The notes under the pieces are model-generated. The model had not been told where the DNA came from, ran no database searches, and worked only from the letters and a program-made list of their open reading frames with translations. A stretch of 64,000 nt of DNA from Patiria pectinifera. Taxonomy: Eukaryota > Echinodermata > Asteroidea > Valvatida > Asterinidae. Positions 17,764-31,412 of this stretch are shown here, one piece after another. The stretch is taken from NCBI GenBank assembly GCA_029964075.1, contig CM057130.1, positions 620,001 to 684,000 on the forward strand, in the 5' to 3' direction. Every line of letters starts with the position of its first letter. The stretch's first letter is position 1. The translations under genes and the position numbers were made by a program.

Positions 17764-20700
17764 GCAAACATTGCACAAAAGCAGTAACGTCCGGATCCCG
17801 CGATGGGCAAAACAACAGGCGCCCACCCTCACAAGACCACCTGAGAAACACGCTGAATAATCCAGAGCCCCATTCTCCCCACTACCAACTCCACACGCTG
17901 TCTGCAGACTACTGGCCTGGAAGTTAACAGGACCACTTAACGCTTAATCGCGGAAAGTCGTTAGCAGCTGACGATCTCTCTTCTCCCTAAACCCCCCAAC
18001 CACCATCCTTCCTATCCTACAGACCGTGTTTCTTTTCACACACTGCAGGTTCCGCTGATTATGCAGATGAATTGATCTCTTCCTTTTTTTCCCTCACTTA
18101 CTCTCCCTTGGTCTGTAACCACGGCGATGCAGTCGATGGGCAGGTGGAGCTTAATTGGCAGCGTTAATTAATTGTGAGTCGCTTGGGGACCTTCGTGTCA
18201 TTAGCACAGTTTGTAAATGTGTGGCAACTGTGAGAAAAACTGCACAGCCATGTAAAAACTAATCAATAGCATGACCCATGTCAGTAATGATAGCATCTAC
18301 ATCTAAGGTATTGACTTGGGATACTACACTCTATTTGTATGATGGAATTTGCACATTTTTCCAATGTATACGTTCAAATTTTTTGATGAAGTTTTAGAAT
18401 ACACCAAACACTGTATTATGTCATTTGTGTTCACAGAATTTGAATGTTTAATCTTCCAAATTTGGTGAACATTTAAATTTATGGACGAAAACATATGTAA
18501 TGATTTATTTTGATGTATACGAGTTCCATTACATCAAGTGCATTTTAGTTGAGGCTTTTGGGGCATTTCAAGAACATATTTATACACCAATTTGGAGCAA
18601 CTCCATATGCATGTAATTTGTGTTAATTTCTCAAATTCTAGCTTATGGACTTAATTCCTGATATGCTGATATTCACTGAAATAGTTTAAAACAATTAAGA
18701 TTTGAGATGTTTACAAATCACCAATGAAAATGAAAGACAAATTAACTTCATTTACTACCAGAATTGAGACACACGTCCAAAAGTGAGCCACAATACTGGA
18801 AGGTGCTTTTTCAATCTTGCGATACCTCTCATTTCCTGTACATCAAGTGGATGCTTTTATAATATGAACACAAGTAGCCAAAATGTAAGTGCAGGATTGA
18901 AATGACCTTGAAAAACCTGTTTGCAACTAACTGCTACAATTTTCACCAACCCATCCAGGTGAAATGCACTTAATTCTTGATGGCTTCAGGGAAAATGGCG
19001 GTGACAAACATTCTACCGCTGAAGCGACGAAATGAACACCGTACGCGAACGGCTCAATAAGTGCCACTCGCCAGTTGCTATGGCAACTGTATACAAAATG
19101 TACAGACTGACGGAGCTGGCACTTGAGAGTGAGATCATGGTGGTGTGCTGTGGCATTTTACAGCAGGACGGTGAAATGAATTAATGAGCGCGAGAGAGAG
19201 GCAGGCCTAACAAGCACTTGCAAGGTACCTGTACTGTACATGTACGTGACTGTAAATTTATCTACGGAAGGCTTGGCCAATCGTGACGGTAACAGTCAAT
19301 CAAGTGCTGGCTATTAACTGTCCAATCACGGGTCACCAACTGTAAGTCCATACACGTACATGTAGATGAGCACAGCCAAGAGGCAAGCGCTACTTGATGA
19401 AAAATTTCAGGATAATCCTGCTGACGCTTTGGAGCACCTTCTGGCAACAAATATGGCCATAAATTTTAATTTCTCATTTATATTTATTCAAACCAAATAG
19501 CTTTAGAGATGCACAGGGAATGTAGCGCTTGTTTCACTACAAGTGGGCAATCAAAAGACAAATATTTGTGTTAGTAAATGTCATATTTGTGTTAGCAAGA
19601 AGAGCAAGTGAGAGGAAATTGCCAAATAGGATGACGCAAATGGTGACATTCTGAAGCTCAGAACAAAACAATTGGATTAAGGAAATTTGGGACCATGAAA
19701 TAACATAGGAAAAAGATTTTGTTCACGGCGATTGATGTACACAGGTGAACTGCATTCTGTGCAACACCGTGGACACTAGGCTCTCATTCAAATACATAAC
19801 ACTTACTACTTATTTTTCGAAATCAAATCTTAAACATTAGCAAATGTCATTCAAAAACTTTGGAACAAAGTTTTTTTAGGTGTATATATTTATAGCTTAT
19901 AAAATTTAGTGACAAATTCAAAGGAAAATCGGTCCAGAAAAATGAATCCGAAAGTCACCAATTACTTGATAAATCTTTTGTTAAAGTGCATGGAAATACT
20001 ATGCTCTGCACATAACTTATATGTAATTGTTTCAATAAATTGTGAATTGTAGCCTTTGAAATGTATGTACATGTACAGTGTATTCTTTTTGTGTACATGT
20101 ATGTATTACATGTACAATGCTTCCATTTGTAATCAAGGGCACACATACGTGCACAACCATTGTTACAAAATACACAAAGTCATATATAGGGTTGTCCATT
20201 TTCTTCAAATTTAGTTTCGATTATTTTGCGTTGACCGAATATTTGAATATTCAAAACTCCCCGATCAAGTTTACACATATGCCAGCTGCAACTACATGTA
20301 AGTTCTATGCAAAGCGCTTCAGATAAAATGTGTATGCAGTGACAGATGTTATGGGATGCTGAATTGTTTTGCAGTAAGTGTTTTTCTGTAACTGTCAACG
20401 GCTTTAATCTGCTAAAAGGATGAGAGCAATTAACCACAATCGACAACAAAGTTACTTCTGACAATAAAGCGCCGCAACATTACGATTAAAATAACATTGC
20501 ATATAGGCCTGCGTGTTTTTTTCTCTTTCGAATATTCAATTTCGAACTGGTAAAAAGCTATTCCAATATTCTGTTGATGATCGAATATTCATGTATTAGG
20601 TATATCCAGAACAGCGGCTGTCCTACAAATTCAATTCGATTAATCTCACAGTATTAATTTACATGTTAATGACCTGTACAAACAATGAGAATGAACTATA

Positions 20701-23438
20701 CAAACAAGAATGAAAACAATAAAACTTACAAATTTGAGGACGGGAGGTGGTGATGCCATGGCAGGCATGTTGAAGCAGTCAGTATGTACACAATCCCTTC
20801 CGAGTGATACAATCAAATATTTATCCAATGCACAAATCCCTGAAAATCGCCGAGGGACGAAAGAGGATCATTGCCAAAGGCTGTAGCTTTTGAACAAAGT
20901 CCACAAGGGAAAGATTTTCCGACGCGTGAGTTGAAGATAAAGGCTGTATTCAGATAAGAATTTGGTTGCAGTATGCGCAGTTGTAAAATTCCTGGATTAG
21001 AGCCAGAAAAAGTAGAAATCTTTGAGATCACTGAAAGACACTCCTTGCTTTATGCTGTAGAGTTTAAAAAACAAACAAATGGTGCAACCTTGTTGCAGTT
21101 GCTTGCTGAATACTGGTTGATGCCGCTAGTTCGCTACAAAACTGATGGTTCGTTACCGTCGAGGAAACCTAAACCCTGTAGGCAGCTGGGTTTAGCACTC
21201 GTCGGTGGCGGACTGGAGAAATATCAAATGACAGCTGTCGGGTGACAGTAGAATATAACCCTACTGATGAGAAGACCGGTGGGTTGGACTGATGGGGAGG
21301 AATATTAATATTGCAAGAACATGCGGGTACGCAATGCAAATGTGTCGCTATGTCCTCACAGAGGATTAAGTCTGAATGGTTGAAGCAAATCCTGTCCAGT
21401 AAGATTAATTTGCAAGAACTCCTCCCGGAAGGACACTTGAAAGAGGCAGAGAATCTTGCAGCCCAGTCCAAAACCACAACTGGAGTTTTGATAAAATCAA
21501 GCAGAGGTCCACATTATCACAGCATCTTACATGATGGACACATTCAGGTCAATGCGGTCAGAGCAGCAAGCAGGTTCTGGTAAGTAAACATGCGAAGGAT
21601 TTACCAATCCCGCGGCAACTTGTAGATCAATATTTGTCAGAACTAATGAAGGATTCTGAGGTTATCCAACCAACGATTCAATCTCTGCTGTGCACACAAA
21701 GTTTTGACGATGAGAACCAGTGATTCTTATATCTAGAAGATGAAATCTTTCGCGCAAATGTAAAAACATTTCAACAAATCAATACTTGTAGGAATCTGTC
21801 GAACGACTGCATACTGACATTTGTGAAGCAGGTTTGTTACCTTTATGCATCCTTGCAGCTAGCGTCGGGGGAGTCTACCAAATTATTTAGTTGCGGCACG
21901 CACATATATGCATGCATGCAGGATGCATTTCTGGAGGAGTGAATGATTTATTAAAAAGGGTCCCTCAAGACTAATTCTGATTCAGAACAGCGGTCAGGTA
22001 CGACGGACGAAGCGTTTGTCAGAACATCTCGAACCAGTACATTCACCAAGTCATAATGTGCCTTCATTGACACTTGCCTGTCCATGTAATATACATGTAT
22101 ACTGCCGCCAGGTTAAGAGGCAAAGGAAATGTCAGACAATGCACTGTCAAGCTTCACCTACGGCTCAGAGAGCAAGAGAGAGTTATAATGGGAGAGAGCA
22201 GGACTCATTTAAATTGCAGCGTTGAAATGGCAGCCGAGGCTGTGTGAATTAGCGATATTGAACCAGTCCACTGACCACACAGATACACACTCACTGGCAC
22301 AGACACGTCATCTATATTGCATGGGTCAAATGATGAGAAAACTACTGATCATTTTTCAATCAGTCGACCCTGGCACAGAGCAATATTAGCCCAGGGGGTT
22401 ACGAGTTTATGTTTCTGTACCATATCTGCCTTGGAGATTTCAAAGTTATTTTTTTTTATGGCTGAAGGCATCATTCACGAAGGAAAGTAAAGCAGAGCTG
22501 AATTTGAAGGAAACTTCAGCTTTAAAAATCCGAGAAGCTAAATGTTTGCCTTTCAAGATGTTCTTGCAGCAAATATCCAATGGAACGGGCCTAACAAAAG
22601 GGAGGTGCCAAGTGCCAGGAATATTAATCCTAGAAAGAGGGCGGAGTGTATCAAAGCCGAAAACCTCAAACTACCGCAACACCCAAACTGGTTTCCTCTA
22701 TTTTGGCTTGTTAGACAGTAATGCCTAATGACAGATAATGTATGCTCATTGTCATGGACCTACAACATAACAAGAAGTCATATTTAACTCCAAAGTGTAT
22801 GGATGGCATAAAAATGCAAGTGAGTATCTGAACAAACACGTAGTGTGTGTATTGGTACACGATATGGTCATGGTATCTGTTAAGGTTAAAAGGAAATGAA
22901 GAAAAAAAGCGTCAACCCAAAGTCTGTAAACACCAACCATGGCTACAACTAGTAATACTAGGAGCAAATAACTACAATGACAATTGTCAGATTGTCCAAC
23001 GATTCAAGGAGCACAACGACCAACTGGAGATGAATCTGGCCTGCACTTCATCAATGTCAAAATGATAATATAAAGAAAGCAAACGTTACTGAAGCTAAGA
23101 TCGCTTAACACTAAAGCATCCATCAAGATCCATTAAATATGACGTGCCTAGCACGTGATATTTCTGAGAACGGACATGCCTAAGATATTGGACATTCTTG
23201 ATATGAGATAAAGATGATGAAAGAGAAACAGCCACGTTAAATTCCTGGAAGTTTTTCATAAAACGATGTTTGTTACTGCATGCAAATGTTGCAGCAATGG
23301 CCTAAAGGAAAGCTGTGGTGTAATGGATCAGAAGGCCCCTCTTTTAGGGGCAAGGATTTGATTATGGGGGGGGGGTAAAGGAGTTTACAAACCTTCATAA
23401 AATCGCCTGAACCAAAAATGTACAGTAATTCAATGCTA
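17764..23438. other. mostly single-copy-looking DNA; no gene recognised
   Basis: 18050-18240 and 18980-19200 are of more even base composition than their surroundings and could be regulatory. The open frame at 21311-21583 (plus, 90 codons) ends just after a GTAAGT donor-like site but matches nothing I know and lacks a clear acceptor. TACATGTA words are common near 19235, 20065-20115 and 22095. Confidence 0.5.
19073..19088. promoter_or_regulatory. X-box-like (RFX) palindrome
   Basis: AGTTGCTATGGCAACT, a near-perfect palindrome matching the RFX X-box pattern (GTTGCC-ATGGCAAC type). It is a sequence match only. Confidence 0.5.
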
Positions 23439-23811
23439 AGGCCAAAAATAAATAGTCTCCGGTTTCCGGTATGGAGCTTGCCCAAAAAGTGGTGCGGCGA
23501 CGCGTTGTTTTTTTTTTTTTTACCTGTTTTTTTTGCTTCAAATGTCGGCTGATGACTGCAAATGGTGCCCGACTAAACTTAGTGCAAATATTATGGGAGA
23601 CCAGAGAGGCCACATAAAGCTTATTCTCGATCATAACCCCATCTAAAAACACGTTAAAATTGTGCAGCAGCAGGATTGCAGTCAAACCAGTGAGTTTGGC
23701 GGTTTTGAGACATCATCTTTCATTGAAAAAAAAAAATTTCATTTTGCCGACGCGCATGGCTACGGCGACGCGCGCGCATACCAGAAACCGGAGACTTTTT
23801 TTTTTTGGCCT
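23439..23811. mobile_element. MITE with 35-bp terminal inverted repeats
   Basis: Left arm 23439-23473 starts AGGCCAAAAATAAATAGTC and ends CGGTATG. The right arm 23777-23811 is its inverse, with 32 of 35 positions matching. GGCGACGCG-type words lie just inside both ends. The 373-bp body encodes nothing recognised. The TA next to both ends (TA-AGGCC and GGCC-TA) is compatible with a Tc1/mariner-type TA target but is not proof. Confidence 0.8.
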
Positions 23812-26800
23812 AACTTGTTTGCACATAAATATTCATTACAGTCACCTTGGCTCCTTACAATAAATTTTGAATATATTAATCTTCAGGTCTGCATAAATGC
23901 AATACCTGCAAATCAAAACCTGCAAATTTTCAACAAGCCAATACAAAACGTGCTAATTAATTCATTCATTTTCATGAATTTGCATAAATTTTACCTATTA
24001 CAATATCGATCCAGTATTAGAAAATAGATGAATGCAAAGACTGATTTTGGGGCACGGTTTCACAGTCTAACAAGTTTATATTTTTCCCTAGCTGTCTTAA
24101 GCAATTGTCTCGATTATACTGTAGAAAGTTAAAATAATTGTAAATTCACATGACAATTTGTTGCTAGGTGATGTCTTCAACATAATGAACCATGATGTCT
24201 CCATGGTGACAGCTTAACATCAAGGCCAAGGGGAGAAACAAATCTATGGTGATACTGCCTGAAGCAATAAAGGCACATGTTGCTTCGCTTCCCAAGTCTT
24301 TGTATTTGCAGTTATTTTTTTTGGAAAGGTTCATTTCAATTTTATTTAATCTGACTTGAAAGGCTTTGAAAGCAATTCATTTCTATTTTCATCAACAAAC
24401 ATCTGAGGAATAAATGATTACTTGTTTTGTTTTTTTTTTGAGAAAAAAGTTTGTATCAAATGCCAGCCCAAATATTTTTGAATTTGAGACTCAAACTAAT
24501 TTAATAGAAAAACAGTGAATATGTCATAATAAAATCTACAGGCAATGATGAAATTACATTTTCTTAACTTTTTCAGCTCATTCAGTATATTTTAGAATGG
24601 CAGAACTGACGCATTCTCTTGTTGGGTCTTTGCTTAAATTGTTCGTTTATTATTTGTTCAGATAAACATGCTCTTAGGAAAATTACATTAGTGTACATAA
24701 TATCAAGTATACCGGTATCTTGTTAATTTTGGAAAGTTTTCAATTGAGAAACTAATGTCATGTACTTCATAAGTGATTTCATGAATAACGTATTTCAAAT
24801 CTTTGTAGCATGACTCGTATGTATTCTCCCCATTAGTCGATTTTGTAGGCAAAATCAAGGTTTTGATAGCAATTATGCCACTATACATGTATACTGTGTG
24901 AATGACATAAATTAGAGTCAGATATGGTGTTTAACTCCATCTACTTCAATCGTCCCCAGTATTATTTTGGTTCAAGACGTCTCCCCTCTCCCCACCCCCC
25001 CCCAATACTCTACTTTTCAGAGTGGTACATATAATGCCAGCAATTTTGTGATAAAACCCGTTCTCTGCTGCACTCTTTCAAATGCTCATAAACCTATGAG
25101 ACCTTATGTTGTATGACATCAGCATTAAACAGGACAATTTAAAAAATGCAAAATTATTTCATGTTCAACCATTTTAAACAGAGGCACAACATCTGAACTA
25201 AGCAATGCATATCAATAACTGACATCGCTTAGAATTTCAATCCATATTGGTTCTCTTTAAAATATGATCAACAACACTAAATCCCTAACAAAATGGAATT
25301 GAGTCCATTGGCTTGGTAACAACAAAAAGGTAAGAAAACTCTTGCAGCGACATCATCGATCTTAGTCCAATCAATACCCAATAACACACGACTACATACA
25401 TTTAATGCTTCCTTTATGACCAAATGTAACATCCATGTAACATCTTCCTGATAAAGTGAAACATGTGTGTTTGACCAAAATACCTTGTCATTGAAGCTAG
25501 ATGTGAAATTACCGGCTCCCTGTACTGCGATGGGCATCTTTGTTGTCGTGGAGATTGAGTAGGATTTGTCCGCAAGCGATATCAAAGGCAAGTTTCCTTG
25601 GACGAATGTGAATGTACCCGCACCGGGAGAGTACTTAATGCATTATTGAAGGTCAAGTCGGTTTAATACAGCCAGAAAACAATACATCGCGACCGTGAGA
25701 CGATTTTTACCAGTTTATGAAAACTGTTAAGGACAGCAGGACTATTGAAGCTGACTTTGTGCTTGATATCAATGTCACATCAGCTCCGCAAATGAAAACA
25801 GCATAGTCTGCAAAAAAAAACCTCTGCATGGATCTCGTCGCATCCTGCTGTGTGCATCTGCTCACTTCCTGACTAATGCAACTTCTACCGGTTGAGGAAT
25901 TAACGAGGCAATTAAGACGTAAAATTACACTCCACTGCTGATTATATCTAAACTAAAAAAAAAAAAGAGGCACTCAACTGATGATGATGCAAAGCCTTTC
26001 CATTAGACACGTAATGAGATAGTGACATGGAGTCATACATGTGTGTATGATATGGTATTAGCAGCATTGCTCAACCAATGGGCCCATCAACACAGCTAGG
26101 CATCCTGCAATGTGAAGGCTTTTAGCATCGTAAACAGGACGCTGCCTCCATTATTGACGGCTATTACCAGTCACCTGTAATTTTTTTTTTCGTTTTGCTG
26201 GTTGCCACATTTACGCACACATGCAAGTGATGGGTACGTCCGTGAATGCGCTCCGTTAATTTAAAAGCCAGGAAGTTGAATCTATAGCACTGATGGCTGT
26301 GACATTTAGTGGCCAGGTGCAAGGAATAGCCTGCCCTTAATTGAACGGTAAACGATATTCATTATCGTTCAAGCCTCGCCAATCCAGCTCCATGTACGTG
26401 TACCGTCCGTGAACCAACTCACTTTATACTGAATGGTTTCAAACAACAAAAACCACTGATAAATGACCCACTTGTCCTCAGAGGAAAGAACAACAATAGA
26501 AATTATTATTACGGGAAATGGTAGGTTAGGGAGACATTCCCATAGGATTGTGCACACAATTTGTCCAACTCTAATGATCCCTCACCTCAATTTTGGTACA
26601 TGTATATTCTGGACCAGGAGCAATCGATCTAGCATATTTGCGACAAAACAATTTTGCCTCTAAATAGGAGTAATGTGACATTAGGGAAACATTGAAATGT
26701 CTCCCTAATGTGCGGTGTCTCCCTAAAATAATAACTTACAAATATATGACCAAAAAAAAATGTCTCCTGAAAGGTTCATTAACATGAATAGACTTGATTA

Positions 26801-29800
26801 GGCCTATAAGGTATATTTTTTAACATTATTTCAAGAAGTTAGGATAGATTTGCTTGGCATATTGTTATCTGACAGTGCAGTTTTATGGAACTGCCAATTT
26901 CTATATGAAGTACACTACAGTATGATTGGAATCAACCAACAGCTCATTAAAATAAACCAGCAGAACCCAATACATGTATTGGGATACACTGAAGAGGAAA
27001 TGTGCCATACCTTGAAGAGAAATACATGTATATATCATACCTTGAAGAGAAAAAGTAGCCCAACCATGTACATTGAACATGTAGATTATTGTCCATCATG
27101 TCCATGTTGATATTAATGTATTGTACATTGTATTTTATTGTAATACACTGTATTTCAAATGTATTAATTACACACAATGGTGAGTGCTTTCCAATTTAAC
27201 TTCTGGTTCCACCTTTTCCTTTGGAATAATTCTAGAGCCTAATCATATTTTCTCTCCATTGATGAATATTAATTAACCATCAAAATGGCAAAACCCACAC
27301 CAAGAAAACTGCAAAAGAAATATACATGTACGGTACATGTAAGTATGTACAAACGTAGTAATGAATGCATGACCGCATGCATCTCTGCACGCATATTTAC
27401 ATGGTTAAATCAATACACATTAAAATGGGCATTTATATGATCATAGCTTAAATATACAGCAATGAATAAAAATAGAATGTGACTGCATGCATGTCCAATG
27501 TAAGATGAACAGGGCTGGGATGTGGAGGTGTGGGGGTACAAGAGGTACCAAAAACATATCTGGGTATACAAAAATACAGAATAATTCATAGCACATTACC
27601 TCGCTTGGAGACTTTTTCAGTGAAAACATGGCGTTAGCGTCGATGCAGCAGGGCTGATGATGACTGCAGGCCAATCGACGCAGGGATGTCCGAACCCTGA
27701 GCCAACACTTTGAGAAAAGCTGTACCATAGACGATGACTGTCTGGCTGAAGCGCCGTCACCCCCAATACCAGACTCAAGACTTAACCAGTTTGGGTTCCT
27801 ATGGACTTATGGCGAACGGCTGATAAACTTCCAAGCGTTGAAGAGTCAGATGACTCGTTCAAAGTCTGACGCAATTGGTCGAGATGATGCAAACTTTGGT
27901 TTTTTAGAAACCAGATGGGGTTTCTCCAGGTTGTTGATCTGAGATTAAGTTGCTTTCTGGGAAAGGATTTCTGATGACAGGAGAGGCGATGGGCTGCCGA
28001 ACCACAAATATGACAAGGTACTTGAATGAATTTCACAATCTTGAATCCAAAGATCCGCACCATTAGGCATACACAAACCTGGCACATTGGAATGCTGCTA
28101 TAGAGTGACTACAGTAGGCTCACTGGGAGCAGCACATGACAGCATAGGAATGTCACTCGAAAAAAAACTCAAACAAAAAATGTATTGACATTGTACGTGT
28201 GCAAACATGGAATCTCTGCATGAACAAAATAAAAGTCTCCAACATAACTGCAGTAACCCAACAACCTGGTAAGTAGTTTATGTGTATCATATATCCCCAC
28301 TTGGATCGACTTTTCCCTACTCAACATGCCCCCTTTTGTGCATAACGTCAACAGATAAAGTGATATTGTGTTTTCCCAGACAGATCTGAGCCACAACAGA
28401 ACCAGTCAGCAAATATAAATAAAGGGCACTTAGACTGCCAAAAAAAAAGAAAAAAAACCAAAGAAAACCAACCAAGATGGTTTTTTTTAATCCTTACCAT
28501 TGCTCAAAGTCTTAAAAAATACCAAGTTGTTGATGGAACATGAAATTACAGGTAGCATCATGAATACGATTTTAATGAGTTAACAATTACTGGTCATAAA
28601 AGCCTTCATCATTTCCTCAGTGATTTAAAGTGTTCAATTCGGAGTCTGCCGCAAGCATTAGACCAAAGACTTCGAAGCAACCTGCAGACATGCCCCCACA
28701 TTCTACTGATATACGGCCCAATAAGAACAGACAATTGGATGCTTCAAGGAATATAAAACTAACACGAATCCAAACTCTGATTTCAACAATTCTTTAAGAT
28801 TTTCGTTACCAACTGTTATGAAAAAAAAATGAGTTTTGCACTTGATAAAGATATCCACAGAACATTGGATTGTGTCGCTGAAAAGTATAATTAAAGGCAA
28901 CATTACTTAAAGTAGGAAGCTGAGTCACTGACGATCCCAAATCAGTTGTTATACATAGACATGAAGCAGTAGAATCCTGTCGACGAACATCTTACTCGCT
29001 GATGAAATTTATCCGACTCATCCTCAAACTTATGACTGATGCTCCTGATGCTCCTAACTAGTATGACTTTATATCAAACACGTGCAAACACTCACAAAAT
29101 CTCAATATGGGCGCTGCATGTTGTACACAGGAGCATTAATTTCCACGTAATAAATCCCTTTGGACATTAGCAAAAATGAGGATGAACTTTCACTAAATCA
29201 TCAGCATAGTTTTCTTGTAAAGCAAGCACTGGTTTCATTCCTTGCACAAAATGATAGGCTGACATTCCTGAGTTCAACAGATGCCCAAGTCTTTCAGTAG
29301 GAGAGTCACAACTGTCTTATAAATCCTGTCTCCGGTGGTAATCCAAGCCTGCTGCTTCCTCATCCGACAGGCAAGAAGGAATGTGAAGAAATGATGAAAG
29401 CAAATCTGTGCTTGAATCAAATATCAAGGAACGGACAGCGGAGGTATTTCAGACACCTCAAAGAGAGTGGAGTAAATAAAATGACGATCAGTGTCGGACC
29501 TCTGAACAATCCTCCCAATGGAGGTGGGATGAAGAACTCAAAAACGCTGTCGATGGGGAAATTCTTGACCCAGATTGCGTTCAGGATTCCATCCCATTCC
29601 AAAGCGATTCAGAAACGGTCTAGCGTATAATTCAGATGATCTGGTTCGCAGCGACAGGACAACCTATCTGCATGTCTCTGTCTCTCGCTCGCTCTCACTG
29701 TCTTCGCCTCTTGAGAATAGGCCGTTCCCTCCTCTTCCGTGCCCGGAATGAGTGCCCAATGAATTCCGTGGGATGGATTGATTATAAACACTCGCCAGCA

Positions 29801-30585
29801 AAGCTTTCAAGAAGCATGCATTCACTCTTTGTTTCTGGTGAGGGCCTTGCGATCCATCTTCTGTTTTCGTACACTTTCCATTGAGTATCAACAACTTAAT
29901 GCTCCTCGTCATATTTCACATGCATGTATTCATGGCTGCATTGTTTTAAAGTACAGATACTTGCTTTTTTGCTTCTAATGGGATTCGTTCTGATCAAAAT
30001 GTCCAACGTTGTATAGATCAATTTAAGCAGAACATTCTACTAAACATCCTCTGTAAAGATGAACCACGCTGTCTATTTTGTGGTCAGTTGATGTTGTTTC
30101 TTTCAAGCGCACAAATTTAACCACATTTGCTTGTTGACTTTGAAAGAAAATTGTACTGACAAAAACATCTCGAGTTGTACGCAGCAGAGCAGTTGAAGCA
30201 GAATTTGCATTTCTAGTATCCCGCTCTGAGAGGACCAAAGTAGTCTCAGCCAGTCTCCACTCTCAAATGGCCAAATCGACGAAGACAGTTTCTTTCAGGC
30301 ACGAAATTGGCCCAAAAAATACTCCTTTAACAAACGCCAAGTCCATGCTTTTTGGTCGCTGTGGGATCGATCCAATCCTGTTACTCCTCGTCAGTTGTTA
30401 AATCAACCTGCTTGCATGGTTCATTAGTTGTCGTCAATTCCTCTGGCTTGAGGAGCTTTCCACAAGCCTGGCAGTCCCTGGAGGAAGCTGACCTGTTTCA
30501 TATTACTCAGGCTCGCTACTTAGAGATAATTACTTCTTCTTTTTATAAGCGCATTGCTGCTGACTCTGAAAATAGCACCATCTTG
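23812..30585. other. AT-rich non-coding stretch
   Basis: No gene or known element recognised. Local repeats are a two-copy CATACCTTGAAGAGAAA (about 27006 and 27038), poly-G at 23367-23374 and C runs near 24993-25002. TACATGTA words are dense at 26595-27350. A ten-codon ATG-to-donor stretch at 27600-27629 (minus) is discussed under findings. Confidence 0.5.
24197..24210. promoter_or_regulatory. X-box-like (RFX) motif
   Basis: GTCTCCATGGTGAC has the two inverted half-sites around AT expected of an RFX X-box. A looser GTTGCTAGGTGAT lies about 40 bases upstream. Confidence 0.4.
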
Positions 30586-30746
30586 CATGGGTGGCTTGTG
30601 CGTAAAGCGCTCGCCTCTCACCAAGGTGACCACGGTTCGAATCCTGGCTATGGATCGCATGTGAGTAGAGTTGTGCGTTGGTTCTCTCTCTCTTGTGCTT
30701 TTTTCTCCGGGCCTCCGCCTCCTCCCCTCCGAAAAAAAAAAAAAAA
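30586..30746 (+). mobile_element. tRNA-derived SINE
   Basis: Pol III A box TGGCTTGTGCG (30592-30602) and B box GGTTCGAATCC (30634-30644), spaced as in a tRNA. A non-tRNA body ending TTTCTCCGGGCCTCCGCC follows, then an A tail (30732-30746). The tRNA half lacks a proper acceptor stem, so it is not a tRNA gene. Confidence 0.85.
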
Positions 30747-30900
30747 CGATCTCACTTTGCTGTGCAGGCTGTCATATATGTATATATATATGGGCGGCCG
30801 CGGCAGCAGGCGCTGCTCAGCTGCCCGACCACGCTAGACGTCCGCGTTCATCGCAATTCAGCATTATTCCAGCTGCGAGTGATGATATGATTAGCCCTTT

Positions 30901-30922
30901 ATATTATTATTATTATTATTAT
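30901..30922. repeat. (ATT)n microsatellite
   Basis: Seven ATT units, about 150 bases after the SINE. Confidence 0.9.
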
Positions 30923-31137
30923 CTTATAAATGAGTATTCAGCCTGAAAGATGACAAACATTTTTCCATTACTTGTTTCATTTTAGTTCAGGCAAAAACAG
31001 AGGATTTTTTTCTGGTGAGATTTTAAGCAAATAAATCATCCATACCAGACTAAGCTTATTAGCATCAGCTTGCTTCCAACATGTGTGACTTCAACTCTAT
31101 CACTAAAATACAGTTTCACCAATTGTTGAACATTTTG

Positions 31138-31412
31138 GATTTAAAGGGAAAATACAACATTTGCAAACATCAAAAAATAAAACTACCAAATCATTTTGAA
31201 ATACCTTGCTGGACTGTTAGTGAATGACAGTGTAAAGCATCCTGTAAAATCATGGCACCTGGTATACTGTCATTTTTTCAAGAAAAGTGCTTTTTTTTTA
31301 TTTAAATGCTGATCTGATCGGCCGATGTGGAAAAAAAAAACTTTTTTTTTTTTGGCCCAATTGACCCACTTGTTGTGTTTGCGATTTGCAATCACACCTA
31401 TGCAGCCAGCTA
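31138..31412 (+). repeat. dispersed repeat family F1, copy 2
   Basis: TTTAAAGGGAAAATACAACA, AATAAAACTACC, TGTAAAATCATGGCACCTGG, TTTTTCAAGAAAAGTG, TTTGCAATCACA and GCAGCCAGCTAAG follow the same order as 14578-14905. Homopolymer A and T runs have expanded in the middle. Confidence 0.75.

Noticed and set aside
21311..21583. 90-codon frame ending near a GTAAGT donor
   Set aside because: No acceptor with a good pyrimidine tract and no recognisable peptide; donor-like sites are frequent.
30592..30644. tRNA gene
   Set aside because: A and B boxes are present, but there is no acceptor-stem pairing, and an A-tailed SINE body follows.
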